A stretch of 64,000 nucleotides of DNA. Source: Burkholderia latens. Lineage in GTDB: Bacteria > Pseudomonadota > Gammaproteobacteria > Burkholderiales > Burkholderiaceae. The translations under genes and the position numbers were made by a program. Position 1 is the stretch's first letter. The number at the start of each line of letters is the position of its first letter. The stretch is from NCBI RefSeq assembly GCF_902499045.1, contig NZ_CABVPL010000034.1, forward strand, positions 1-64,000. The letters run 5' to 3'. Of the stretch, positions 16,216 to 24,851 are shown piece by piece. The notes beneath the pieces were generated by a model. The model saw only the letters and a list, made by a program, of their open reading frames with translations, ran no database searches and was not told the DNA's origin.

Positions 16216-16670
16216 GAAACAACGACCTTTCCGTACGTGCGGATGTTCGTGCCAGGGATGAACGAAGCGCTTGAATTTTTTAACAGGCCACGAACGATAT
16301 GAAAATCGGCTTCGTCGTTTAATGTGATGCATCCTCGACTGATTCCAAAGCCACTTTTGGGGTGCAGCCTGAATTCCCCTCGTCGCACACCGTTGCAAAA
16401 TGTCTCATCGTCAATTCAGTCGTCAACTGCGTATAGTGCGAACCAGTTCGATTTGCCCGAGCCGAGATCATGAAATCGGCCCAAACGGCCCCCGGATTGG
16501 CGGTCCACGATGTAGTACGTGCCGAGCGGAATGGGTCCATAGGCTTTCAGGCACTGTTGCGATCGTTTGTTGATATGAGGAGTTAATCCCGAAAACGCGG
16601 GGAATTTTCGCCCGTCGATTTCGAAGGCGCTCATCGGTTCGTCGTTCAATGAGAACTTGCAGTTTCGCAT
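16212..16670 (-). pseudogene. DUF2778 (Tlde1-like) T6SS effector gene with in-frame stop
   Basis: From ATG 16670 the frame gives MRNCKFSLNDEPMSAFEIDG, FPAFSGL, GPIPLGTYYIVDRQSGG and WFALYAVDD, then TGA at 16416-16418. The same frame continues without another stop: the catalytic-type motif HPKSGFGISRGCITL, then [17 protein letters not shown] and TGA at 16212. DUF2778 proteins include the Tlde1 L,D-transpeptidase/carboxypeptidase effectors that damage peptidoglycan. Because the His and Cys active-site motif lies past the stop, the translated product (about 84 residues) should be inactive. Confidence 0.75.
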
Positions 16671-16795
16671 ACCGATCCTATTCGCAATTCCAGAGAAAAT
16701 TCCGAATGACGGTATCACATGCGCAGAATCTGAAATCTCAAAAAAGTGCGCGTCGACGAGGCCGTGTCGGTTATCGTGCACACGTAAGACATACG

Positions 16796-16830
16796 TAAAA
16801 AAGCCGCAACGAACGATGCGTTGCGGCTTG
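16796..16830 (-). terminator. Rho-independent terminator of the ABC exporter gene
   Basis: Read on the minus strand, AAGCCGCAACG/CGTTGCGGCTT closes a stem followed by TTTTTTACG, about 50 bp after the exporter stop codon. Confidence 0.85.
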
Positions 16831-16877
16831 GAGCGGGCGGAGAAAAGGCCGCGCGCGACGCTCAAGCGGCTCGCGCG

Positions 16878-18707
16878 TCAGGCCACGCGTTCACCGGTCG
16901 GCGCGGTGCCGTCGGGGGCGTGATGACGACCGTGCTGCTTCGCGAGCAGGTCGCGGTACAGGCCCGGACGGTTGCGCAGCACGTCGGGGCTGCCGTCGTC
17001 GATCACCTTGCCGTTGCTCATCACGATGATCCGGTCGAAGTTGCGCAGCGTCGACAGCCGGTGCGCGATCGCGATCACCGTGCGGCCGACCATCAGCCGG
17101 TCGAGCGCGCTCTGGATCGCTTCCTCGGACGCGCTGTCGAGCGCCGACGTCGCTTCGTCGAGCAGCAGGATTGGCGCGTTCTTCAGGATCGCGCGCGCGA
17201 TCGCGATGCGTTGGCGCTGGCCGCCCGACAGTTTCACGCCGCGGTCGCCGACGATCGTGTCATAGCCTTCCGGCATCGCCTCGATGAACTCCGCGCAGCG
17301 CGCGTCGCGCGCGGCGGCGAGCACTTCTTCGCGGGTCGCGTCGGGGCGGCCGTACGCGATGTTGTCGTAGATTGTCCGGTGCAGCAGCGAGATATCCTGC
17401 GGCACGAGCGCGATCGCCTGGCGCAGGCTGTCCTGCGTGATCGACTTCACGTCCTGGCCGTCGACCATCACGGCGCCGTCCTGCGTGTCGTAGAAGCGTT
17501 GCAGCAGCGCGAGCACGGTCGACTTGCCGGCGCCCGACTTGCCGATCAGGCCGACGCGCTGGCCCGGCTCGATATGCAGATCGAAGTGGTCGAGGATCGC
17601 GCGGCGGTGCGGATACGCGAACGTCACGCGTTCGAAATCGACGCGTCCGCCCTTGGTCGACAGCGGCTGCGCGTCGGAGCGGTCCGGCATCCCGTGCGGC
17701 TCGAGCAGGGTCTTCACCGCTTCGGACAGGCGCGCGACGTGCTGCGTGACGTCGACGAGCGCGACCGCGAGATCGCGCGTGCCGTGCAGGATCGTGAAGC
17801 CGAGCGAGCTGACGAGCACGATGTCGCCGGAGGTCGCGCGGCCCTGGTCCCACAGCCACAGCGCCCAGCCGAGCAGCCCCGCGGACAGCATCGCCGTGAT
17901 CACCGCATGCAGCAGGCGCAGCTTTTCGAGATAGAGCAGGCTTTGCTGGCGTGCGTCCATCTCGGCCTTTACCGTCGCGCTGAAGCGCTTCTGCTCGCGC
18001 AGCGTCATCCCGAACGCGCGCACGAGGCCCATGTTGCCGATCACGTCGACGAGCTCGCCGTCGACCGCGGCGGCCTTCGCCGCGAACGCGTGATGGCGTG
18101 CGGAGCCGCGCCCGGCGAGCTTGAACAGCACGATCGCGAGCACGGCCGAGCAGCCGAGCAGGCCGGCGGCCATCAGCGGGTTCACGACGATGATCATCAG
18201 GATCGCGCCCAACACCGCGATGCACGGCGGCAGCACGTTCCACGCCATCGTGTTCTCCGACGTATAGACGGCGTTCGACGTCGCGGTGATGCGGCTGGCG
18301 AGCGTGCCCGGCTGCTTTTCCGAGTAGTACGTCGGCGAATGGCCGATCAGGTACTGGAACAGGTCGCGCCGCAGGTCGCCCGTGACCGCGACGAACGTAT
18401 GCGCGGCGAACCAGCCGCCGACGCGCCACAGCAGGTTGTCGGCCGCGATCAGTCCGACCAGCAGTGCGAACGCGCCCCACAGCGGGCCCGGATGATGGCG
18501 TCCGGTCGCAAGCACGTCGATCAGGTGCTTGATCGCGTATTGCGAGCCGAGCGCGCAGCCGACGGCGGCCAGCACACTGCAGAGCACGACCAGGTGCGCG
18601 ACAGGATGCAGGCGGATGTAGCGGAACAGGAACGCGATCGGCCGATGCGCGTAGCTCGACAGCTTCGCGTTGTGGGCGTTGCGCTGGGCGGGGGTGAGAG
18701 ATTCCAA
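16878..18707 (-). CDS. MsbA-like ABC exporter, fused permease and ATPase
   Basis: The 609-residue half-transporter has six membrane helices in about 25-325 and an ATPase from about 360: Walker A GKSGAGKST, Q-loop VPQDISLLH, signature LSGGQRQR, Walker B ILLLDEATSALD and H-loop AHRLS. The dimer would export a lipid, polysaccharide precursor or drug across the inner membrane. It is divergent from a GT4 glycosyltransferase gene across 568 bp, which weakly suggests an envelope substrate. It is not an operon with lpxK, so it is not necessarily msbA itself. Confidence 0.9.
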   Translation of the reverse strand: MESLTPAQRNAHNAKLSSYAHRPIAFLFRYIRLHPVAHLVVLCSVLAAVGCALGSQYAIKHLIDVLATGRHHPGPLWGAFALLVGLIAADNLLWRVGGWFAAHTFVAVTGDLRRDLFQYLIGHSPTYYSEKQPGTLASRITATSNAVYTSENTMAWNVLPPCIAVLGAILMIIVVNPLMAAGLLGCSAVLAIVLFKLAGRGSARHHAFAAKAAAVDGELVDVIGNMGLVRAFGMTLREQKRFSATVKAEMDARQQSLLYLEKLRLLHAVITAMLSAGLLGWALWLWDQGRATSGDIVLVSSLGFTILHGTRDLAVALVDVTQHVARLSEAVKTLLEPHGMPDRSDAQPLSTKGGRVDFERVTFAYPHRRAILDHFDLHIEPGQRVGLIGKSGAGKSTVLALLQRFYDTQDGAVMVDGQDVKSITQDSLRQAIALVPQDISLLHRTIYDNIAYGRPDATREEVLAAARDARCAEFIEAMPEGYDTIVGDRGVKLSGGQRQRIAIARAILKNAPILLLDEATSALDSASEEAIQSALDRLMVGRTVIAIAHRLSTLRNFDRIIVMSNGKVIDDGSPDVLRNRPGLYRDLLAKQHGRHHAPDGTAPTGERVA

Positions 18708-19275
18708 AATATGCGTGCGGTGAGTCGGTGATTGGGCGAGTCGGCTGGCTCGCGGCCGGCGCGTCGCCCGGACTGAATGAACAATCTGACATTGTAAACA
18801 ACGCCGTGCATTGCGCTGCGCGAATCTTGCCTGGATCAGGCAGGCGCGCGGCCAATTTTGAGATAAAATCCGGCATCCCGTCCTCCCGCATGCGCCGGAG
18901 TCGCGATGCCGGCGGCGACGAGATGACCCGGAGCGCCAAAAGGGCCTTCCACTCTAGAACGGACGCCCAAGTCCGCGGGTTGCAAAGTGTTGCGCCTTTG
19001 TAACAAAGTAAAGAGTTTGAAATGTCGTGCGCCGTATCGGGATTAACCCTAGATAATCGGCTCCGGGTTCGATTCCAGGTTTTTACGAACCCCTGTCAAC
19101 GGGTCTTCGTTTCAAACGTTCTATGCCTGTCACGTCGCCGACGCTCCTTGAGCAGCGCGGGTTTCGACGCTCCCGGCAGGTGATTCGTCCGACCATCGGA
19201 CGACTGCATCCGCCCGGACCGCCGGCAGGTTGCCGACCCATACCTGGTTTTTAGCCGATTTTTTAGGAGTTACGC
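18708..19275. other. Long divergent intergenic region
   Basis: There is no gene here. It must hold promoters for the exporter (minus) and the glycosyltransferase (plus). An AT-rich GAGATAAAAT at 18861-18870 and TTGTAACAAAG near 18999 are promoter-like. GGCATC and GATGCC at 18873 and 18904 can pair across a GC-rich loop. The glycosyltransferase start is preceded by TTTTTTAGGAGTTACGC, a strong ribosome site. The plus-strand transcript could have a leader of over 250 nt. Confidence 0.5.
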
Positions 19276-20340
19276 ATGCGAATCGCCCAAATCGCTCCGT
19301 TGCATGAAGCGGTTCCCCCGAAGCTTTACGGCGGGACCGAGCGAGTGGTGTCCTATCTGACCGAAGCGCTCGTCGAGATGGGGCATGACGTCACGCTGTT
19401 CGCGAGCGGCGATTCGCAAACGTCCGCGAAGCTCGAAGCGTGCTGGCCGCAGGCGCTGCGCCTCGACCCGACGATCCGCGACGTGATGGCCCCGCACATG
19501 CTGCTCCTCGAGCAGGTGCGCCGCCGCGCGGAAGAGTTCGACGTGCTCCACTGCCACATCGACTACTACCCGTTCTCGCTGTTCTCGCGCCAGCCGGTCC
19601 CGCATCTGACGACGATGCACGGCCGTCTCGACCTGCCGGAACTGCAGCCGATCTTCAACGCGTTCAGCGACGTGCCGGTCGTGTCGATCTCCGACAACCA
19701 GCGCATCCCGCTGCCGCAGGCGAACTGGCTGTCGACCGTGTATCACGGCCTGCCGGAAAACCTGCTGACGCCGATCCCGAACGTGAAGCCGAGCTACCTC
19801 GCATTCCTCGGCCGCATCTCGCCGGAAAAGCGCGTCGACACCGCGATCCGCATCGCCGAGCAGGCCGGCCTGCCGATCAAGATCGCCGCGAAGCTCGACA
19901 AGGCCGACCGCGCTTACTACGAAGAGAAGATCAAGCCGCTGTTCGCGCTGCCGCACGTCGAGTACATCGGTGAAATCAGCGAATCGGAAAAGACCGAATT
20001 CCTCGGCAACGCGCACGCGCTGCTGTTCCCGATCGACTGGCCGGAGCCGTTCGGCCTGGTGATGATCGAGGCGATGGCTTGCGGCACGCCGGTGATCGCG
20101 TTCAAGCGCGGCTCGGTGCCGGAAGTGATCGAGAACGGCGTGTCGGGCTTCGTCGTCGAAGACGAACTGTCGGCCGTCGCGGCGCTCAAGCGCCTCGATA
20201 CGCTGCCGCGCGAGAAGGTGCGCGCCGCGTTCGAAGCACGGTTCTCGTCGAAGGTGATGGCGCAGAACTACGTGAAGGCCTACGAGGAACTGCTGCGCCA
20301 GAAGCGCCGCACCGTGCTGCGCGAAGTCAACGCAGGCTGA
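19276..20340 (+). CDS. GT4 family glycosyltransferase
   Basis: This 354-residue GT-B fold enzyme has the N-terminal acceptor domain (IAPLHEAVPPKLYGGTERVVSYL), linker SYLAFLGRISPEKRVD and the donor-domain motif EPFGLVMIEAMACGTPVI near residue 256, with the EX7E glutamates. It is cytoplasmic and probably uses a nucleotide sugar. The acceptor is unknown; Burkholderia relatives are annotated only as group 1 transferases. It is a single gene with a long leader and a GC-rich hairpin after the stop. Confidence 0.88.
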   Translation: MRIAQIAPLHEAVPPKLYGGTERVVSYLTEALVEMGHDVTLFASGDSQTSAKLEACWPQALRLDPTIRDVMAPHMLLLEQVRRRAEEFDVLHCHIDYYPFSLFSRQPVPHLTTMHGRLDLPELQPIFNAFSDVPVVSISDNQRIPLPQANWLSTVYHGLPENLLTPIPNVKPSYLAFLGRISPEKRVDTAIRIAEQAGLPIKIAAKLDKADRAYYEEKIKPLFALPHVEYIGEISESEKTEFLGNAHALLFPIDWPEPFGLVMIEAMACGTPVIAFKRGSVPEVIENGVSGFVVEDELSAVAALKRLDTLPREKVRAAFEARFSSKVMAQNYVKAYEELLRQKRRTVLREVNAG

Positions 20341-20380
20341 TGCCGGGCCGCCGGCCGCATTGCGGCCGAGGCCGTCATCG

Positions 20381-20412
20381 ACGCCCCGCCCGGGTTCCCG
20401 GCGGGGCGTTGT
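20381..20412 (+). terminator. Hairpin after the GT4 gene
   Basis: ACGCCCCGCC/GGCGGGGCGT with a 9-nt loop is followed by TGTC, 40 bp after the stop. It is a plausible terminator without a good T-run. Confidence 0.55.
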
Positions 20413-20576
20413 CACGTCTGCGGCGCCGATCTGTTGTATTCTCGCCGCGCCCGGCGCCGCGAACGGCCCCGGAAGCGGTCCGGCACACGATCCTGACGTC
20501 TGTCCAGCCGGTAATGTCCCTATAATGGCCGTGCCGTGAAATCCGGCCCCGCACGATCATCGAGAGGAGAGCAGTC

Positions 20577-21380
20577 TTGGCGAGAACGAAAACCACGCGT
20601 GCAGCGCCGGCCCCCGGCGCCGGCGTGATCTTCGCATTGCGCGCGATCGGTCTCGTGCTGCTCGCGCGCTGGCTCTTCTCGATGTCCCAGATGGGCTATC
20701 GCGCGTCGCTGTCGGCGATGGTGTCGTCGCCGTGGGCGTTCGTCTATCTCGTCCTGATCTTCCTGCTGCTCGCGCTGCCGGGCGCCGCCGCGCGCGCCGA
20801 GCGGCCGTTCCATCCGCTGCCGCAGTGGCTGCGCCAGGCGCTGCGCGTGTTCGCGCTGATCGGTTTCCTGTTTGCCGTGTGGTCGATCGGCGCGTTCGTG
20901 TGGGCCGCCGGCTGGCGCCGCGCGTTGCACGCGGTGACGGCCACCAACGGCTGGCTCGTCGCCGCGCCGGCGCTGTATGCGGCGATCGTGTGGATGTGCC
21001 GCCCGCGGCCGCTGTGGCGCACCAACGTGGCCGCCCGCCGGTTCGCGGTCGGCCGTTACGCGATTTCGCTCGATACGCTCACGCGCACCGCGATCGTCTG
21101 GATGGAAAGCCGCAAGGTCGGGCAGTACGACGCGCGCGAACTGTCGGTGCGTTGGCCCGGCCGCGTCGCGCCGGCCGCCGGCGTGGACGGCGGGCAGCCG
21201 GCCGCCGCCGTGCCGCCGCCGCGCGGCAGCCTGTTCCGGCGGCCGAAGGTGGAGCTGCTGTGGGATTCGCCGGCGGCCGTCGGCCATAACCGGCAGATCG
21301 TGATGCGCGCGCCGCTCGCGACCGAGGGCGACCGGGTCGCGGTGCTCGCGCTCGACGCGGCGCTCAAGCAGATCGTCTGA
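20577..21380 (+). CDS. Membrane protein of unknown function
   Basis: The 267-residue protein starts at TTG 20577 after GAGAGGAGAGC, a good ribosome site. Membrane helices are seen near 15-35, 50-70, 88-112 and 120-140, then a soluble C-terminal domain (RRFAVGRYAISLDTLTRTAIVWMESRKVGQYDA) with a Pro/Ala linker. The family is not recognised. It is 37 bp upstream of the DUF2214 gene, so the two are probably in one operon. Confidence 0.75.
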   Translation: MARTKTTRAAPAPGAGVIFALRAIGLVLLARWLFSMSQMGYRASLSAMVSSPWAFVYLVLIFLLLALPGAAARAERPFHPLPQWLRQALRVFALIGFLFAVWSIGAFVWAAGWRRALHAVTATNGWLVAAPALYAAIVWMCRPRPLWRTNVAARRFAVGRYAISLDTLTRTAIVWMESRKVGQYDARELSVRWPGRVAPAAGVDGGQPAAAVPPPRGSLFRRPKVELLWDSPAAVGHNRQIVMRAPLATEGDRVAVLALDAALKQIV

Positions 21381-21417
21381 CAACGCCTGCGCAGCGCGCG
21401 GGCGACAAGGAGGCGCA

Positions 21418-21882
21418 ATGATCGTCCGTTGGTTGCTCGCAGCTGTTCATTTGATGGCGTTCGGCGTCGCGTTCGCCGCGATCGCGGGGCGCAACCGCGC
21501 GCTGCGGCGGGTCATCGCATCCGCACAGGCCGCCGATCTGCCCGGCGTGTTCAAGGCCGACGCGGTGTGGGGATTGTCCGCGCTGGTGCTGATCGCGACG
21601 GGGCTCGCGCGCGCGTTCGGCGGCTTCGAGAAAGGCTCGGCGTATTACCTTCACGAGCCGCTCTTTCACGTGAAGATGACCGCGCTGGTGTTGATCCTGC
21701 TGCTCGAGATCGTGCCGATGCTCGGGCTGATCCGCTGGCGCATCGCCGCGCGCAAACAGCAGATGCCCGATCTCGCTCGCGCGCGAACCTATGTGCGGAT
21801 CGGCCACTGGCAGGCGCTGCTCGTGATGGTCATCGTGTTCGCCGCGTCGGGGATGGCGCGGGGGATTGGGGTGGCCGGCTAG
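21418..21882 (+). CDS. DUF2214 family membrane protein
   Basis: The 154-residue protein has four membrane helices (about 3-22, 48-66, 82-102 and 132-150). The family-like pattern includes WGLSALVLIATGLAR, EKGSAYYLHEPLFHVKM with His near the membrane face, and MLGLIRWR. The function of DUF2214 is not known to me. It follows the unknown membrane protein gene in the same direction with its own ribosome site (AAGGAGG). Confidence 0.8.
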   Translation: MIVRWLLAAVHLMAFGVAFAAIAGRNRALRRVIASAQAADLPGVFKADAVWGLSALVLIATGLARAFGGFEKGSAYYLHEPLFHVKMTALVLILLLEIVPMLGLIRWRIAARKQQMPDLARARTYVRIGHWQALLVMVIVFAASGMARGIGVAG

Positions 21883-22057
21883 GCCTGGCCGGGCAGGTGC
21901 GGGCGGCCAGCTCCGGCCGTGCCGACGCAGGCGGCCCGCGTCAGCCCGACCCAGGGCTCACCACGCTTTCGCCGCGCGGCACCCGCCGATGCGCGGGCGA
22001 ACGCGGCGCATCGGCTGCCGGCCGCCCGCACCGGCCAGCGCCCGATGCGTGCCGCGC

Positions 22058-23410
22058 TCAGCGCACGAGACACGGGCGCTTGTTGTCGAACGTCCACCCC
22101 GGGATCAGGTACTGCATCGCCGCCGCGTCGTCGCGCGCGCCGAGCCCGTGCTGCTTGTACAGCTCGTGCGCGAGCGCGACCGCTTCCATGTCGATGTCGA
22201 TGCCGAGCCCCGGCCGCTTCGGCACTTCCACGAGCCCGTTCTCGATCTTCAGCGGCTCGCGCGTCAGACGTTCGCCGTCCTGCCAGATCCAGTGCGTGTC
22301 GATCGCCGTGACCTGACCGGGTGCCGCGGCGGCAACGTGCGTGAACATCGCGAGCGACACGTCGAAGTGGTTGTTCGAATGCGAACCCCACGTGAGGCCC
22401 CAGTCGCGGCACATCTGCGCGACGCGCACCGAGCCCTGCATCGTCCAGAAGTGCGGGTCGGCGAGCGGGATGTCGACGGCCTGCAACTGCACGGCGTGGC
22501 CCATCTGGCGCCAGTCGGTCGCGATCATGTTGGTCGCCGTCGGCAGCCCGGTCGCGCGGCGGAATTCGGCCATCACTTCGCGGCCCGAGTAGCCGTTTTC
22601 CGCGCCGCACGGATCTTCCGCATACGCGAGCACGTGATGCAGGTCGCGGCACAGCCGCACGGCCTCGTCGAGCGACCACGCGCCGTTCGGATCGAGCGTC
22701 ACGCGGGCGTCCGGGAAGCGCTCGGCCAGTGCCGTCACCGCCTCGACCTCGCGCGCGCCTTCGAACACGCCGCCCTTCAGCTTGAAATCGTTGAAGCCAT
22801 AGCGCGCATGCGCGGCTTCGGCGAGCCGCACGACCTGCTCGGGCGTCAGCGCGGCTTCGTCGCGCACGCGGGTCCAGTCGTCGGTTGCGCCACGGCCGTC
22901 GCGATACGGCAGCGCAGTCTTCGTGCGGTCGCCGACGTAGAACAGGTAGCCGAGCATCTCGACGCGCTCGCGCTGCTGTCCTTCGCCGAGGAGGGCCGCC
23001 ACGGGCACGCCGAGGTGCTGGCCGAGCAGGTCGAGCAACGCGGCTTCGAGCGCGGTGACTGCATGGATCGTCGTGCGCAGGTCGAACGTCTGCAGTCCGC
23101 GGCCGCTCGCATCGCGGTCGGCGAACGTGCGCCGCACGTCGTTGAGTACCGCATGGTAGTTGCCGACGGGCTGGCCGACGACGAGCGCGCGCGCGTCGTC
23201 GAGGGTGCGGCGGATGCTTTCGCCGCCCGGCACTTCACCGACGCCCGTCCGGCCCGCGCTGTCCTTCAGGATCACGAGATTGCGGGTGAAGAACGGGCCG
23301 TGCGCGCCGCTCAGGTTGAGCAGCATGCTGTCGTGGCCGGCGACCGGAATGGCTTGCAGGTCGACGATGCGCGGCGTGTCGTGGGAAGGCGAGGCAGTGA
23401 CGGCGTTCAT
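22058..23410 (-). CDS. gudD: D-glucarate dehydratase
   Basis: The 450-residue enolase-superfamily enzyme converts D-glucarate (and often idarate) to 5-keto-4-deoxy-glucarate. Visible residues are the KxK base in [10 protein letters not shown], metal ligands in [17 protein letters not shown] and TNMIATDW, and the His base in [13 protein letters not shown] 23410 gives the usual N terminus ([24 protein letters not shown]); upstream frame is shadow. It is divergent from a GntR-family gene, its probable regulator. No glucarate transporter or aldolase is adjacent. Confidence 0.95.
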   Translation of the reverse strand: MNAVTASPSHDTPRIVDLQAIPVAGHDSMLLNLSGAHGPFFTRNLVILKDSAGRTGVGEVPGGESIRRTLDDARALVVGQPVGNYHAVLNDVRRTFADRDASGRGLQTFDLRTTIHAVTALEAALLDLLGQHLGVPVAALLGEGQQRERVEMLGYLFYVGDRTKTALPYRDGRGATDDWTRVRDEAALTPEQVVRLAEAAHARYGFNDFKLKGGVFEGAREVEAVTALAERFPDARVTLDPNGAWSLDEAVRLCRDLHHVLAYAEDPCGAENGYSGREVMAEFRRATGLPTATNMIATDWRQMGHAVQLQAVDIPLADPHFWTMQGSVRVAQMCRDWGLTWGSHSNNHFDVSLAMFTHVAAAAPGQVTAIDTHWIWQDGERLTREPLKIENGLVEVPKRPGLGIDIDMEAVALAHELYKQHGLGARDDAAAMQYLIPGWTFDNKRPCLVR

Positions 23411-23832
23411 GGCGGCGATGGCGAAAGAGTGGAGCGATGCCGTGCGGCAAAAGTTTTGCCGCGCGCGGCGGGAGGTGCGATCATTCGACAACCGACGTGC
23501 GCGGCGCGCAAGCCCCGCATGTCGACAGCAACCCGCAAGGGTAGGGCGACCCGCTCGATGCCGGCGCCGCGGCGGTCAGGAGCCAGCGCGCAGGCGCGCT
23601 TCGATCGACCGTGAAACCGGATGCCGGCGCGCGTGCTGAAGCACGACCGCCGGCCGATCGCGACCACGGGACCGGGCATGCGCAGTGCGCTTGCCGCGGT
23701 CGACAGGAGATCCGTGTCGCGATCATCAGTCGTCGGATGACTTGTGACGCAGTATAATGAATCATCGGCGTTCGCTCAAACCCCGCGTAAACCCTCGGCT
23801 CACATTACGATCATTCAAAAGGAACCGGCCTC
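23411..23832. promoter_or_regulatory. Divergent control region of gudD and the GntR gene
   Basis: The near-palindrome GTCGTCGGATGAC at 23729-23741 lies just upstream of TATAAT at 23753-23758, in the position of the -35/spacer of a promoter facing the GntR gene. It is a good candidate operator for autoregulation. The rest, 23411-23720, is GC-rich with no gene seen; the gudD promoter was not resolved. Confidence 0.55.
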
Positions 23833-24594
23833 ATGTCCGTGCCCACGCTTCCCGCAGCGCCGCGCCGTCGCGCACGCAGCCTCGCACAAGATGTCGTCGA
23901 CGCGCTGACCGCGCAGATCGAAAACGGCACGCTGCGTCCCGGCGACAAGCTGCCGACCGAAACCGAAGTGATGGCGGCGCAGGGCGTCAGCCGCACGGTC
24001 GTGCGCGAAGCGATCTCGCGAATGCAGGCGAGCGGCCTCATCGAGACGCGTCACGGCATTGGCAGCTTCGTGCTCGAGCCGTCGCGCCGCCAGACGCTCG
24101 GCATCGATCCCGCGACCATCACGACGCTGCGCGACGTGCTCGCGGTGCTCGAATTGCGGATCAGCCTCGAAAGCGAATGCGCGAGCCTTGCCGCGCAGCG
24201 CGCGAGCGACACCGATCTCGCGGCGCTGCGGCGCGCGCTCGATGCGATCGCGTCGGGGGCGGGCGGCGGCCGCGATACCGCGCAGCTCGACTTCCAGTTC
24301 CACCTGCAGATCGCGCAGTCCACCGGTAACCGCTATTTCGTCGACATCATGACGCAGCTCGGCGCGTCGATCATTCCGCGCACGCGCGTGAATTCGGCGC
24401 GCTTCGCCGGCGACGACCTCGAGTGCTACGTCGGCCGGCTCAATCACGAGCACGAGGACATCTACGAGGCGATCGCGCGTCACGACCCGGAAGCCGCGCG
24501 CGCCGCGATGCGCACGCACCTGACCAACAGCCGCGAGCGGCTGCGCCGCGCGCACGAGGCGGCCGAAGCGGAACGCGATACGCAGGCCGGCTGA
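23833..24594 (+). CDS. FadR-subfamily GntR regulator, probable glucarate regulator
   Basis: The 253-residue protein has a winged HTH in about 15-80 (PGDKLPTETEVMAAQGVSRTVVREAISRMQASGLIETRHGIGSF) and an FCD ligand domain with the metal-type residues Asp (DFQFHLQIA) and two later His (NHEHEDI, MRTHL). FCD proteins sense small organic acids. The divergent dehydratase suggests glucarate or a related sugar acid as ligand. Confidence 0.9.
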   Translation: MSVPTLPAAPRRRARSLAQDVVDALTAQIENGTLRPGDKLPTETEVMAAQGVSRTVVREAISRMQASGLIETRHGIGSFVLEPSRRQTLGIDPATITTLRDVLAVLELRISLESECASLAAQRASDTDLAALRRALDAIASGAGGGRDTAQLDFQFHLQIAQSTGNRYFVDIMTQLGASIIPRTRVNSARFAGDDLECYVGRLNHEHEDIYEAIARHDPEAARAAMRTHLTNSRERLRRAHEAAEAERDTQAG

Positions 24595-24693
24595 CCGGAC
24601 GAACAACGGATAGCAAGTGCCGCGGACCGGAGCACCGGCTGTCGGCACGGCCCGCGTCGGGGCATGACGTTAGGCCCGGCGTCTCACGCCTTA

Positions 24694-24717
24694 ACATCAG
24701 TCATCGTACGATATGCT
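24694..24717. promoter_or_regulatory. Second candidate GntR operator, without a target gene
   Basis: CATCAGTCATCGTACGATATGCTG shares ATCAGTCRTCG with the site at 23725-23735 and contains the perfect palindrome ATCGTACGAT. It lies about 100 bp after the regulator gene, between convergent genes, where no operator is expected. Confidence 0.4.
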
Positions 24718-24811
24718 GTGCGATGGCTGCGGTTCATCGCGATCCGGCGCCGTCTTCCGGCCGTTCCCGGATCGCCCCATAGCGGCGGGCGGAGCCTGCG
24801 CTGACGCCCGC

Positions 24812-24842
24812 GCCGGCCGGCCCGCTTCCGCGGGCCGCCGGC
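24812..24842 (-). terminator. GC-rich hairpin after the binding-protein gene
   Basis: GCCGGCCGGCCCGC and GCGGGCCGCCGGC pair imperfectly around TTCC, 10 bp after the minus-strand stop. A wider GGCGGGCGGAGCC/GGCTCCGCCCG pairing encloses it. Confidence 0.5.
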
Positions 24843-24851
24843 TCCGCCCGA

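Noticed and set aside
16812-16830. CRISPR-like or phage-like repeats
   Set aside because: No spaced direct repeats were found anywhere in the window; this site is a simple terminator stem.
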